From: Venturia oleaginea
Lineage: Eukaryota; Ascomycota; Dothideomycetes; Venturiales; Venturiaceae
Reading direction: 5' to 3'
NCBI GenBank assembly: GCA_013176395.1
Contig: JABMLP010000004.1
Span: 1,240,001-1,304,000 of the forward strand
Length of the DNA stretch: 64,000 nucleotides
Below are positions 34,542 through 46,555 of the stretch, piece by piece. The notes under the pieces are model-generated. The model had not been told where the DNA came from, ran no database searches, and worked only from the letters and a program-made list of their open reading frames with translations. A program made the translations under genes and the position numbers. Each line of letters begins with the position of its first letter. Within the stretch, counting starts at the first letter, position 1.

Positions 34542-35752
34542 TGATGCCATTGTATTCGGTGGTTGCTTTACATCGGCAATAGTGAGCTTGGTTTAGACAT
34601 TGTACCATTTTATAGCGTTAAAGAACCCGACTATAGCCATACAAATACATCGTTTCTCATCACATATCTTGTCGCAACAGTAAAATGCGCCAGATTGACA
34701 CGACACTTCCGGGAGTAGATATCTCGTAGGTCGAGATATCAGCCACGAGGTAGAACCAGCGTTTCTCTGTTCGGAACGACGAGAATGTATCATAGTACAA
34801 ACATCACCAAGAATCCAACAGCCAATACATAAAACACCTCCGATCCATATCCATATCATCACTCCATTATTTCATGTGCCAGATATCGTCCGTCTATACC
34901 GATATTGAAACATGGTCTGAAGAGAGCTCATCGCCGCCAATACATCACTAGTAATACTAATACCACTTCCCGACGTCCTCTCAACAGCTAATATAGAATA
35001 GAGATACCTAACCCCATCAAAACATAACCACCGATATTGTAATCGTTGTTCAACCGATTTGAGATAAATACACCCAGTCTTGCCAGTATACTATGGGAGC
35101 TGTGAATAGTTGGAAAGGTGTAGTAGTAAAGGCTATAACTTATAAAGTAGTATATCCGCCATGTAACTAGCTATAGTACTAGCTAATATTGTTCCTCTGG
35201 GAGAATACGTTCATACCGATAAAGTCATCTTCCTCCTCGAACAGGTTCTACTCGGTAGAGATTTTATCTAGCCAGTCCAGCATCGGAAGTGGTCCACTCA
35301 CTAAAAATGCGTTTCGAAAAGTAGCTCGCAGCTCGGAGATTTGTTGTTAAAAGACATTTGATATACTGCAGCGGATATTAGTATTTACAGCCCAAAGGGT
35401 AATAACTACGCTTTCTTCCAATTGGGAAATTACCGGACTGGGTGGGAGAGGCTAGTGTAGTAAGTATAATCTGGCGCCCATATAGGTAGGCCTGGAAAGC
35501 TATGTTAAGTTGAGTGGTTACTCACGATACCCACAATTACAAGGTCGTGATTATGTCAATTCGAGACGGGGAAGAATTGATAAGAGAGGAGAAGGGAATG
35601 GTGACTCTTAGGGCGTGCCCTGTTCGAGAATACAACGTTGAGCGTGGATTTATTCGATTTTGGCGGCTGGATCTAGTAAATGTCATAAATGCAAAGGTGT
35701 TTGGTGATGATTTGTTGATTTTGTATCAAAAAACCCCGTCGATGTTAGGCTT
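34542..35752. other. Intergenic, AT-rich
   Basis: About 1.2 kb with no supported gene; several TATA/AGTA-rich stretches around 35090-35200. Confidence 0.45.
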
Positions 35753-36436
35753 TCAACGGCCAGCGTTTCCAGCCTCGCTGGCCGTTCCATTTGAAATTGA
35801 GTCCTCTAACTGGCTATAATCAAATAGCCGCTCTGATTCCAGCAAATCCAATAAATAGGATTTTGAGTATATTTCGGTGCCGGGGAACTGTACTCCACTG
35901 AGTATGCCGGGTCTGGTCGAGACGAGGTCGAGGGTGGAAGGGTAGCAATTCTGCATCTCGTAGTTGCTTGAGCACTTGCTTCGAGCGTCGGCGAACGCCA
36001 ATGATGTGGCGTCGGATATATACATATTATTATCTGGGCAGCATTCCAGTAGCCCGTCGAATACCAGCCATCGCCGGTATCTGACCTCTCTATTGGGAGG
36101 GTTTATCGACTTGGCAACTTGGGCGTGGCGTTCATTGTTAACCAATGGGATGTCGCCGTGTACGCTCCAGAGAAATCTCACGCCTGGGATCTCGTTAAAC
36201 GGTCCCGAGGCCTCGGAGTTGTGCTTAGTCGTCATTGTGGAAGCGAGAAGCTTCATGAGCGTGGCTTCGTTAAGTCTCACAAGGAGGAGTCCTCTCGTTA
36301 ATGGCTTGTGGAGTTTTCGCAGTTGCTCTTGGTCCCACTTCAGGTAGCCCTCCGGATTCGTGTAGCACGTGATGGTGGTACATTCTAGATAAGTTACGCT
36401 AGATGCGCCAAAAACAGTAAATCTACGCTCAACGCA
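35753..36436 (-). CDS. Hypothetical protein, N-terminus uncertain
   Basis: The minus-strand frame is open from about 36436 to 35753. The ATG-initiated part begins at or below 36280, but the upstream part (CYTNPEGYLKWDQEQLRKLH) reads like coding sequence, so an upstream exon is likely. No family is recognised. It has no membrane segment and a mixed composition with several Cys (CCPDNN, KCSS, QNC). A HET-domain relic lies further upstream on the same strand (36820-37120) and could be part of the same decayed locus; no bridging frame was found. Confidence 0.35.
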   Translation of the reverse strand, partial: CVERRFTVFGASSVTYLECTTITCYTNPEGYLKWDQEQLRKLHKPLTRGLLLVRLNEATLMKLLASTMTTKHNSEASGPFNEIPGVRFLWSVHGDIPLVNNERHAQVAKSINPPNREVRYRRWLVFDGLLECCPDNNMYISDATSLAFADARSKCSSNYEMQNCYPSTLDLVSTRPGILSGVQFPGTEIYSKSYLLDLLESERLFDYSQLEDSISNGTASEAGNAGR

Positions 36437-36819
36437 TCATTCTCAATACGGCCTTATATCTGGAGTTGCAACAATCTTATTGCCCTAGTCAAAGCAGAAT
36501 TTGCGAGCGTCAAAACCCCTCCGGCGCTCTGCGGCAGAAATGAGGATCTGTTAGGGGGGTCTTGTATAAGCTGTTAGATCCCCCAAACCCACGATTCCAC
36601 AATTTCTTCCCTCATTCACACGAAAATTGCTTCTTGGGGCACAGTTCAAGTCGCCCACTGTTAGGTGCTCGCGTTACTTGACATACCAGCGCGAGCATCT
36701 GTGGCGTCCGACTTCGGTTGATCATCACCTTTCCGACCTGTAAAGAAGTCGGACTTTTTTCGCCCAGCTACTGAGGGAAGAAAGCGGCCAAGAATGGAAT
36801 ATTTGAGCATACCCATAAT
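36437..36819. other. Gap with structured sequence
   Basis: No coding frame is supported in these 380 bp. It contains three nested inverted repeats and a T6 run, listed separately as a candidate ncRNA. Confidence 0.5.
36560..36760 (+). ncRNA. Candidate structured RNA, possibly Pol III transcribed
   Basis: Consecutive perfect inverted repeats: ACAGT 36641-36645 / ACTGT 36657-36661; TGCTCGCG 36666-36673 / CGCGAGCA 36690-36697; GTCCGACTTC 36706-36715 / GAAGTCGGAC 36745-36754. The last stem is followed at once by TTTTTT (36755-36760). GTTCAAGTC at 36643-36651 fits the B-box pattern GWTCRANNC. An imperfect stem also lies at 36554-36592. No known RNA (5S, U6, SRP, RNase P, tRNA) is recognised. A decayed transposon end with inverted repeats is the alternative. 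The 5' end is a guess. Confidence 0.3.
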
Positions 36820-37120
36820 TTATGACTCTGTCAAGACAGATTGAGTATATTCGAATCTCCTGGCTTTGAGATTGATATTACCGACCTCTTTTCTCTTCAC
36901 CGATGAGCCGCTGTAGACAGCTTTCCTGAAAAATGCAGGAGGACCCAAGTACACGATGCGAGGTGCAAGAAGTCGTTCCTGAAAGGTCCAACCACGTTTG
37001 CGAGTGGCAATGCGTTCGACATTGGCCATCCAATGTGGGAGCACATCTACATTCAACATTGAGCATGAATGTTGTAGACCTCACATCGCCTCTCCTGTCA
37101 CAAATCCAATAAAGCAACAT
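36820..37120 (-). pseudogene. HET-domain (heterokaryon incompatibility) relic
   Basis: The minus-strand frame gives RKRGWTFQERLLAPRIVYLG, the hallmark RGWTxQERLLxPR motif of fungal HET-domain proteins. Only this part of the domain is present: the upstream half with the catalytic-like block is missing and downstream sequence ends quickly. Remnant of a HET gene, a class of immune-like genes that is usually abundant and fast-evolving. Confidence 0.7.
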
Positions 37121-37450
37121 ATGTCAGTTTCGGAGCTTGTTCATGATAGGCCAATGAACGATCCCAATGAACGATTCAAAGTAAGTAACACTCGTGAAGG
37201 GGCATGATAGTCGTCTCCGCACGACGGTCTCACGGTGGGACAAGACTAATATAGATATAGATATTTGATCCATGTAACTTGACTATTAAAAGAAAGAGAC
37301 ATGTACACATGACAAAGTCAATAGGGCTCGAGTTGCGGTCAATAGAAAGCACTAGAATCACAAATCCACCATGGTATCGTGTCCAGAGCTTACAGATGAC
37401 CGACCTTCTTTTGTCCTCTGGAACACGAATCCTAACTCCGCTACAGAATA

Positions 37451-38080
37451 ATGCCTCTCAACCACCCAACGAAAAGGACCCAGTCCAGACGACCTGTTTG
37501 AAAGAGCTTTAGGCTCTGCAGACATAAAAGTCCTCCGCAGCATTCTACACTCCCTCTACAACAAATCCGAGAGCTTCAAGTCAGAAATCCAACTCCACCT
37601 TCTAGTAGCCAAACCGGCAGAAGATGACGTACCACCAACAAAAAAAGCGAAAATCCTCCAGCGACCAGGAAGCAATTTTCACAGGCCAAAGATATAAAAC
37701 CTGTCTCCAATGTAAAGAACAATTCGATACGACGGAAAATTATCCGAACTCCTGCTGGAGACATTCAGGTACGTCTTGCCACAAACGTGTAGTATCGAGA
37801 CAGCAGTACGAACAATTGACTTGCTCTAGGTGACTTAGAAGTAGATGATGACGCCTTCCCTGACGACGACGACGGCGGACCAAAGGAACCATACGAGGAA
37901 GACTGGCGATTTGGAGAATTCCCCGATCATTTTATTTGGTCGTGCTGTGAGGGCAATGCCGATGCCGATGCCTGTCGGTTGGGGCCTCATAATGCCACGC
38001 GTTTTGAGGAAGGCAGGTCTGTAGAAAGCGTATTAGATAGTAAAGAAGAGCGGGAGAATGCAGAGGACGACGATGAGTGA
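37451..38080 (+). pseudogene. Cys/His-rich probable zinc-binding protein, two frame breaks
   Basis: Uncharacterised fungal protein with a C-terminal Cys/His block: KTCLQCKEQFDTTEN, then CWRHSG, acidic linker, FIWSCCEG and ACRLGPHN, which suggests zinc binding. The spliced C-terminal part is convincing: exon to 37769, GT-AG intron 37770-37829, last exon 37830-38080 ending in an acidic tail. The N-terminal helical part (DLFERALGSADIKVLRSILH) lies in another frame; the switch falls in the A7 run at 37640-37646 (one base short). A further surplus A in AAAA 37472-37475 would link it to the ATG at 37451. Homopolymer error or decay. Family function unknown. Confidence 0.55.
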
Positions 38081-38928
38081 TGGTGGATGTGTGCTCTCGT
38101 CCAGGCAAGATTGATACAGCTAAGTTGTTACGAAACAATCTAGTATTTCTTTTGTGGGATTTTAGACGATGTAGACACAGCGTGCTCTTCATCATACAAC
38201 CGTTGCTCTGTCACGTCGTCTGCGTTCTCTGCGAAAAATCCGTCAGGGCGAAGCATTGTGAGGTGTTGTCGATAAGATAAGTTTGGATGATTGTGATTGA
38301 GCGTTATGTATGTTTTGCTTTCATAAGTATAAAATTATGATGTGAGAGAGGCTACAATTCAAAGTGCAATATATCATAATGTGAAATGGCACACTTGAAG
38401 CCGAAAATGGCATAGATAAGCGCAACACGACAGCTTGAGCATGAGGCCGAATAATAGCTCTGTTCGGTCTTCTCATGTCAGAAACAAGCAAGGTCTGTTG
38501 TGACATCGGACACGACTCCTTCACACGAAAGCAGATACCAAGAGGAGAAGGTTTGGGAATTTATGGACTTCTTGATATTGGTTTTCGAGGGCGATGCTTT
38601 CCTGAGATGCGTGAAGGGATGCTTGATGTTGTCTAGAATTGATCATGGGCAATATCGATGCCGTCTTGCACGACCGGACATTGAGAGCGGTGTCGATGGG
38701 GTACTCGCACTCGTACGATAGCCTTGAATAAGCCGAACCGGCCGGAGAAGGCAATGGAGATGGGTGGCGATCTCTAGGTTGATGGTGTTGTTGTTGAAAG
38801 TTTTGCATCTCCGCCCCAACTCGCCTTGAGGCGGGCGGAACCGTTTCCGCTGATAAATCATCGCAATTCATTAACAACTTTTCTCCAAGCAACAACAATT
38901 CCTCCTATACCCACATCTTACACCTAAA
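38081..38928. other. Intergenic, promoter side of DRE2
   Basis: About 850 bp without a supported gene. The last 100 bp is the DRE2 5' region with CAACAA-rich leader. Confidence 0.5.
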
Positions 38929-40009
38929 ATGTCGCCCTCTTTCACCAAAGACAAGTCTGATGACTTCGAATTCTCTCCTCGCGCCGCAGCTCCCTCCAAA
39001 TCCGGCGCCCGCACCCTCCTGCTCGCCCCTCCATCCATATCCGCCCACCCAGAACTGCTCAACCGTATAGTCGAAGCCCATGACCGAAGCCACACAGACA
39101 TTCAAATGCTAGATCGCCTAGCACTCGGCCTCGTCTCTCTTCCAGCTGCAACATATGATATCATTCTACTCCTCACAGACGCCGATGGCACGCGATCACA
39201 GAGCCAGAGTTTGGTGGACAGGGCGGCCATGACAAAGTTGTACGAAGCACTCAAAATTGGTGGTAGACTACGCAGTCAGGACGGAAATCTCGGAAAGGTG
39301 GATGGTCAAGAGAAGACCGAGGCAATTTTGGCTGGCTTGATAGTTGACGAGGATGGACTGAAGAAGCCTGATTCTAGGGGAAGTCAAACTGTTCAACTGC
39401 GATTTGAAAAGAAAAAGGCGGTAGCGAATGACGCTGTGCAGGCCAATGCTGATGGCTCGGTGCCAATAAACCTGAAGAGGAAGAGTGGTACTTTCCAATC
39501 TGCGCCTGTGGTTGCAGCCCCGACGACGAAAGGGGTTGGCTTTGTGGCTTTCAGTGATGATTTGGACGAGTTGATTACTGGGGAAGAGGACGATTTAATT
39601 GACGAGGACGATTTGTTGACCGAGGCAGATTTGGCACGACCGATTGTACAGCGTGAGTCATTCTCCTTCCCCGGATTTCGCTCCATACTGATAATCGATA
39701 GCACCTGAATGCCAGCCCAAACCGGGAAAACGTCGAAGAGCCTGTAAGGACTGCTCATGTGGTTTGAAAGAGAAGATTGAAGCCGAAGATGCAGCCAAGA
39801 GGGCACAAGCAGACAGAGATCTTAACACTTTGAAACTCGACAAAGACGAAATGGCTGAAGTGGATTTCACTGTTCAAGGCAAGGTTGGCAGTTGCGGTAA
39901 TTGTGCGCTTGGAGATGCTTTTCGGTGCGATGGGTGCCCTTATATTGGATTGCCAGCGTTCAAGCCTGGCGAGGAAGTTCGACTACTGAACGATGATATC
40001 CAGCTTTGA
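38929..40009 (+). CDS. dre2: Fe-S cluster assembly protein Dre2 (anamorsin), two exons
   Basis: Electron-transfer protein of the cytosolic Fe-S assembly pathway, working with Tah18. Exon 1 is 38929-39652, intron 39653-39701 (GT-AG), exon 2 39702-40009, 343 aa. The N-terminal half is the degenerate methyltransferase-like domain, the middle an acidic linker ([19 protein letters not shown]), and exon 2 supplies the CIAPIN1 domain: ECQ..., then CKDCSCG for the 2Fe-2S site and C-x2-C-x7-C-x2-C ([15 protein letters not shown]) for the second cluster, followed by [14 protein letters not shown]. All cluster cysteines are present. The intron falls just before the first cluster Cys. Confidence 0.95.
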
Positions 40010-40398
40010 GAAAGAGGTATCAATTGAGCTTCATGTACATACATTGGCTATAGGTTACGATTTATGCGGACAATGAGGGAGAGAAACTATAGAGGGCGCA
40101 CTGATTGGCATGCATAACAGGAGAACTTGGATCATCGACATGGACTTAGTCTTCAGCAAATCCTTCTATTATTTATTGGTTGCATTTTCGAATCGCTAAC
40201 CTCTTCTTCATGGATAGTTTCTGGGCGCATTACTTGCCATTCTGGGCAACAAGCTAAAAGAGGATATCTACGTCATCGGATTACAAGTACCCTTCACCCA
40301 ACTTCCACTACTAATAGCCAGATATATGATCTCTACACTATATTATTGATAATAGCGCCCTCTTTTACACCTAAATCCTCCCATCAATATCATCCATC
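40010..40398. other. Intergenic between DRE2 and the Osh4-like gene
   Basis: About 390 bp, presumably DRE2 3' UTR and the promoter of the next gene. Nothing else seen. Confidence 0.5.
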
Positions 40399-41627
40399 AT
40401 GGCTACCACCAATCGCTCCTCCCTCAAAGAATTCCTCGCCTCAATAGCAACGATCAAAGGTGACCTCTCCAACATCACAGCTCCTCCATTCCTACTGGCA
40501 ACGCAGAGTACGACTCAACTCCCTAGTTACTGGGCTGAGTTTGCGGATCACTTTACTGCGCCCGCGAAAGAGGGGGATGCGTTATTGAGGAGTGTGCTTG
40601 TCTTGAAATGGTTTTTGGTGTGTTTGAAGAGGCAGCAGTATGCTGGTCAAAATGTTAGCGAAGGTGTTAAGAAACCATTGAATGCCTTTTTGGGCGAGGT
40701 GTTTGAGGCGGAGTGGGATGGTGTTGATGGGGTTACTAGGTTGGTTAGTGAACAGGTAAGCCATCATCCGCCTGTTACTGCTTGCCGGCTTTGGAATGAG
40801 GGGGCAGATGTTGAGGTGAGATTTCCATTGAGACCCCCAAGTACTGGTTTTTGTTTGCTGAGAATGGTGACCAGGCTGAAGGTTTTGCTTGTCAAAAAAT
40901 CACCTTTTCTGGCAGCGTGAATATTAAACAGCAAGGTCACGCAATCTTAACTCTGAAAAAGTTTAACGAGCAATACCTGGTACCACTTCCGGATGTCAAG
41001 GTCTCTGGACTTTTGACTGGAACAGCTTATCCCGAGTTGACGGGAACATACGAGATCGTGTCCACAAATGGATTTGTGAGTGAGATGGATTTTTCTGGCA
41101 AGAAAATGCTAGGACTAAGTGGAAGTAAAAATCACGTCTCTGCTGCTGTTTACGATCTGAAAGATAGAAAAAAAGCTCTTTGGAGTGTTGACGGCAGCTG
41201 GAGTGAGAAATTCACTATTCGTGATGAAATGGCAGGAAAGGATATCGAAGTCTTCGATTGCACGAGTGCTCAGCCATCACCCATGAGAATAGCACCAGTT
41301 GACCAACAGGATCCATGGGAGAGCAGAGGGGCTTGGAAGGGAACGATGGATGCGCTTGATGCAGGGAATATGCAACTTGCTGCCAATGAGAAGAGTAAAG
41401 TGGAGGAGGGCCAGAGGGCGATGCGTAAGGAGGAGGTGGCGAATAGGAAGGTTTGGGAGCCTTTGTTTTTCCGAAGGATGGAGCGAGATGAAAGATTTGA
41501 GAAATTGAGTACTCTGAAGCAGGAGAAAAGCGTTTTGAATACGGGACTGTGGGTTTGGGATGAGAATTTGGCGGGGAGTGCGAGGAGACCATTTCGTGGG
41601 GAGTTGAGGCCTGATAATAGTCGTTGA
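40399..41627 (+). CDS. Oxysterol-binding protein homologue, Osh4/Kes1 type, two exons
   Basis: Soluble sterol/PI4P exchanger acting at Golgi-ER contact sites (family). Exon 1 is 40399-40815, a short 47-nt intron 40816-40862 (GTGAGA...CTGAG) and exon 2 40863-41627, 393 aa. The ORP signature EQVSHHPP lies at residues 118-125 and the KPLNAFLGE segment at 92-100. After the junction, ACQKITFSGSVNIKQQGHA matches the lipid-binding barrel. There is no PH domain or ankyrin repeat, so it is the short Osh4 class. The two long frames first looked like a frameshift, but the short intron joins them in frame and without loss. It follows DRE2 on the same strand. Confidence 0.88.
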
Positions 41628-41950
41628 TATTGAAGCTTTGTTGGTAGCAATGCTGTACATGCTGGTACCTGAGGCTAAATGTCAACACAAGACTTAGAGC
41701 TTCGAAGAGCGATGGATCAATGAAGCCAGGTTGAAAATGACGCAGACCACAGATAACTGATTCAATCTCTACAACATTCTAAATTCAAAGGAAGATATTC
41801 CATCACCCAGCCTTACCAGGTTTCCGGATTGGGTGTTGTCTAGCGGATCCCTGTCGCTGGCATCTCGAACCTGAAGCTTTTAATTATTGTCCAAAGTCAA
41901 CAAACCCCATCATCACCCACCACGCGCCGCGCGCATCACTACCATCCACA
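41628..41950. other. Intergenic between the Osh4-like gene and Nup133
   Basis: About 320 bp, short terminator/promoter gap between two co-directional genes. Confidence 0.5.
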
Positions 41951-44900
41951 ATGTCGTCTCCTCACACCGCAGCCCAAAGACGTGCCCCAGAATCCATCAG
42001 AAACCCGCGACGGCGACGGAGAAACGATTCAGAGACTTTGCGCCAGGCCCCCAGAAAGCGGAGCAAGATCAGTGAAAGCAGCTTTGAGGCCCGCGATGGA
42101 GGCCACTCATTTGAAGAAGATGGCACAAACGGAAACTTCAATGGAAACGCCAGTATTCATACACACATGCCAGTTAGGGGGAAGAGACAGGACATCACCT
42201 CACACAGGTCGGCAAAGGGAGATGGCAGCGAGGAATTGGTACGATGGCAGGGCATAGATGAATGGACAAGATCTGACATGAGTTACAGACCAGGACGGCA
42301 GAATACGTCGTCAAGAAACTTCCAGCCCTCCCAGAGCGCCTGCGGAATGATGCGACAGGTAACTCAGATTATACATCAACATTACCACCGCCTACTAACA
42401 CGAGGAACAGGATCCTTTCGCGCATTCTTCCAATCCTCACCAACCTTACACCATGTAATCGCTACCACGAGAGAAGCAGCTCTGCTTTGGGGCTACAACT
42501 CCTCGATTGCAGCACCCGTGCCTCGCGTCCTAAACCACCCGCAAGTCCTCAAATACAACGAACCTCTTCCGATAGCACATCTTTCCACGACAGGAAGCTC
42601 AAGCGATGTTGGACTTGTTATGATCTACCCGAACACTGGCAAGATATTATTTCGCGAAAATCTGGACAGCGTCGATTCGCTGAGTCTGTTTCAGCGACAT
42701 CGCCAGGGCGTGGAAGGATCATTCAAACTTATGAATGGAGAGACTGTGGTTGACGTGGTCAATGTCAAGGATGCGGGTTACGTCCTTGTGCTCAGCAGTG
42801 GCCGACTCGCCCATCTCACAGTACGCGACCAGCAAGGTCGCCCTGCCATTGCAGTTTCGCAGATGAACAGTGAGGGACCAACAAAGGGCAGTTGGTTCGG
42901 AAGCTTTTCCTCAATTCTAGGGGGCGGCTGGCGAAATACCCTAGCTGCTGTCAAGGCTCATTCATCTACTCGATCTGGACAAATGGAGGTCATTGCAACC
43001 ACGGTGGAAGGCACATTCAAGTTCTGGGATGTCAGTCATGATGGACAGACTATGTTCAAGTACCAGATCGATACGTTGGAGGTCATTCGCCAGGGACTTG
43101 TCGAAGAGGAACTGCTAGACCCAGCCAGTAAAGCGCATGTCCAAGTCATGGATTTTGCAATCGTGAAGCATTCGTCCGGCACGGTTGCCAACAGGTAAGT
43201 CGAGTCAAATTAAGCTTAACATCTCATACTCGAGATCTATATCGATGAAATGTCTGTAAATTCCAAGATAGAACTTGCCAGATATGTATCGATGTCGAAC
43301 TTGTATCAAGCTTTCTTTTCTAAACTGAATAGCACAACTGAATTTACTAACCCCGAATATCAGAGCTAATGACCAGGCTGGGGTTAAAGCTATGGTCCTT
43401 ATCGCATACGACGAGCAGCTCACGACGCGCTACGTGCTTCTCCACTTCACTCTCCACGGAGAAGCGAGTTTGACGAGGGTCACACCCATTACTGTTTACA
43501 ACCCGCCAACTACTGAAGCAAGCAAAGAGATTCGCCTCCTTATTCCTCAAACCGGCCATACTGCCTTCTTGGTATCATCTAACACTGTTGTGGTTGTATC
43601 TTCTTTGGACGTCCGCAACCCAGGACAGCCACCGCTCCAGGATGTCATATGTTTCCGCTCGGACAAGGGCACGCAAATTGTCTCCTCCTCGATAGAAATT
43701 CCTCGAACCTCCTCGAAGCAAGAAGAATCTAACATCCTCCTGTTCACGCAAAGCTATGGCGCAGTCCGTGTTTCCGCCAACAAGGGTTCCTTGGACGCAG
43801 AGAGACTAAAAATATCAGCCAAGAGCAAGATCGAACAAGCTATCTTCTTCGGTACCAAACCTAACAACATACTCGATCTGGCCAATATCTCGCAATTCGC
43901 TTTCTCGACGAGAGAGGCTGAGCGGGCAGCGGTGCAGACCAGCCAGGAGATTCTGCAATCGACAAGCGCATTTGTTCCGGATGTTATGTCATCTCTGGAT
44001 GCCCAAATCAACTTGCGAATCAAGGCTTTGCACGACCTCATCGTTTTCATGCGAGACAACTTTTCACCCCTTTCCCGTGAAGTGAAATGGTCTTTGCTAC
44101 TCGATGCGGAACGCATGGCGTCAGCATTGTCTCTATGGCATATGCATGAAAAATGGCTGGCGAAGAGAAAGAACAAAGAAGACACGATGCTCCATCAATG
44201 TATCGAAGCGGTCAATGAGAAATATGTTAGACCACTGGTTAAAGAAAAAGGCGAAGTCGATCCGGTTAGACAATGGTTGACCCATGATATGAACTTCATC
44301 GAGAAGGTGCTGACACACATCTACGCCGTCGACCAAGACAGGAGAGAAGAATCGAGTGATGTTGTCGACTTAATAGAGGATACCTTGGAGGCCTACGATA
44401 TTTTTGAAGCGGCGTTGCAGACCGCATTCGACTTCCGTGCGCGTAACACGGGAGTATACGGCTTGGAAGACGAACCAATGGAAAATGGTACACTGCGCAC
44501 CAACTACGAAGGACTTCCCGAGATGTGGACCGCCCGCTCGAATACCGTCTCCTCCGCCTCCATGTGTGTGCGAGTTTTTGGCAAGAGAACCATCACCCTT
44601 CGCGCATTGCTAGGTACACAAAAGAGTCTGGATAGGGCTCAGATTGCCACAATTTTGAAAGCTTATCCAAAACTTGTCTTCCTAAGCTGCCTCACACACA
44701 CCGAACGGGCTCACTGGCTTCTCGCACAAGACTCAACGGATAATCATGAATCTGGTGAGAGATTGATGCATCAGTTCGTACATGACATACGACCTCAGCA
44801 ACTTCTGGGTACCGCGGAGGTCGGCCAAGCCTTCGCTGGCATGGATATTGCTGAAAGGCTTCATGATATAAAGTCTCTGGTCGATCTCATTTTGCACGAG

Positions 44901-46555
44901 TTGGAACTTTCACCAGACGAAAGGGAATACCAACTTATGAAGGGACCAGAGCAAATGCGCGCCGACAAGTATGCCAAAGAACTGAAAGACAGGGTTGAAG
45001 GATACTTCCAGAAGCTCGGTTCGAAATTTGCTAAGGCATTCTTCTCTGCCCACGTCGAAGATGGTCAACTAGCCGATCTTTTGGAGAAGGATTTTGGCAA
45101 GAGCAAAGAGCTAACGAAGTTCTTACGCTCTGATCCAGAGAGCTTCAAGATGTGCTGGCTAAATGACGTAATTGCAGAAAAAGATTTGCTGCACGCCGGC
45201 AAAGCTTTGATGGCTGTGGCTCAAAACAAGGAGACGAACATTTGGTCCAAACAGGCTGAGCTGTCAATAGCTAAATTATCACTGCTCGCCAGCAAGTCTG
45301 GCAACCTTCAACTCACAGAGACTGGAAGCCTGAATGTCGATAGCGATCCTGACGATCTGGCCGATGCCCTTCTGAAGTTGAACCAGACTGAACGTCAGAC
45401 CGCCAAGATACAAGAAGACCTTTACAACCATTTGAGACCGAACTTCGCACTAGGTCTTAATGACGAACAAGGAAAAGTCGGCGCTGTCATGGAAGTCTTC
45501 GGCCAGATTGCTGTTGACGGGCGGCCATGTCTGCAGCATCTTCTACTGCAAGGCTTTAGCGCTTTGTGCAACCAAAACGTCATATCGATACCGGTACTGA
45601 TTGATATTCTCACCATTATGGATAGCGTTACGTCTGCCACGCAGAAAGAACCCGAACCGGCAGTGGATATTCGCACACGAGAATTTTCAATGGCTCTCCA
45701 TCTTCTTGATGCCAGCCAGTGGTGCAATAGCCTTGTTGACGAGGAATTTCAACGTGGAGAAATGTTGAAGAAGCTCATTTGGAAGAGATTGTTTATTCGC
45801 GATGATTGGGAAACAGTCAACGACACGAAGGGGAAGTCCGACGAAGCGACGAGAGAGCAGATCCAGGAAACACTGCTTTATGCTACTCTGCGAGATGGCT
45901 TGAGAGAATGTAAGTTTCGACCAGAATCCAAGGTGATAAGTATGACGCTGATTGATATGTAGTCGCCTGGACAGACGCCAAATTCTCCGCGAACACCCCG
46001 GCCTGGACAATCCCGTGGCCTACGGATGTCCTCGGTGCCGGCTCACACCCCGAAGACTGGGAGTTCCTGTTCCCAGGCCAAGGCGAAGAAGTCCTACGCG
46101 TCGGTATCGCCAACGATAATGCAAAGGATGATGATGTTCTTACCGAGTATCTCAAGAGGTTCAGAGTGGGCTTCCACTTCGACGCTGCGAAGCAAATCGC
46201 GTCCGATGATGTCTACGAGGAGAACGAGCAAGAGAGGGCTGAACAGCAGGCTGTTGAAGATTTTGAGAAGGGATATAAAGTTCCGGAAGTGGAGAACAGG
46301 CAGATGGTAGAGATGCCGGAACTTATCCAGTCTGCTGCGAGCTCACCACGATATTCGAAGAGGTTTTCTAGGGTGGTTAGTTACGAGCAGGGGCTTGTAG
46401 ATTTGGATGAGGATGAAGATGAGGATATGGAAGGCCAGGAAGGCGACTTCGAGGACCAGGAGGGTGTTTATGATGATGAGGAGGAACAAGAATATGGTGA
46501 AGAACAACAGTTTGAGGGGCAGTCTGTTGAAGAGGAGACCGAAGAAGATGAGTGA
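41951..46555 (+). CDS. nup133: Nuclear pore protein Nup133-like, three exons
   Basis: Scaffold nucleoporin of the Y-complex. Exons are 41951-43194, 43364-45909 and 45963-46555, total 4,383 nt, 1,460 aa, both introns GT-AG and in frame. The N-terminus is a basic disordered segment (PRRRRRNDSE), followed by the beta-propeller domain (VGLVMIYPNTGKILFREN and VLVLSSGRLAHLTVRD are typical) and a long alpha-solenoid. Around residues 315-330 WFGSFSSILGGGWRNTL is Ser/Gly-rich and amphipathic, like the membrane-curvature-sensing ALPS motif of animal Nup133. The C-terminus is strongly acidic (DLDEDEDEDMEG). Intron 1 (169 nt) contains a palindromic repeat. Nup155 was considered; the propeller sequence and length fit Nup133 better. 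No frame break in 4.4 kb. Confidence 0.85.
43226..43300 (+). repeat. Palindromic TCTGGCAA repeat, copy 7, inside Nup133 intron 1
   Basis: Left arm CGAGATCTATATCGATGAAA-TGTCTG and right arm AACTTGCCAGATATGTATCGATGTCGAAC. The branch motif TTACTAACC and acceptor lie downstream, untouched. Confidence 0.75.

Noticed and set aside
36640..36760. tRNA or 5S rRNA gene
   Set aside because: Only the B-box-like string fits; there is no A-box, cloverleaf or 5S core sequence.
40816..40862. Apparent frameshift in the Osh4-like gene
   Set aside because: A 47-nt GT-AG intron joins both frames without losing family sequence, so no break is needed.
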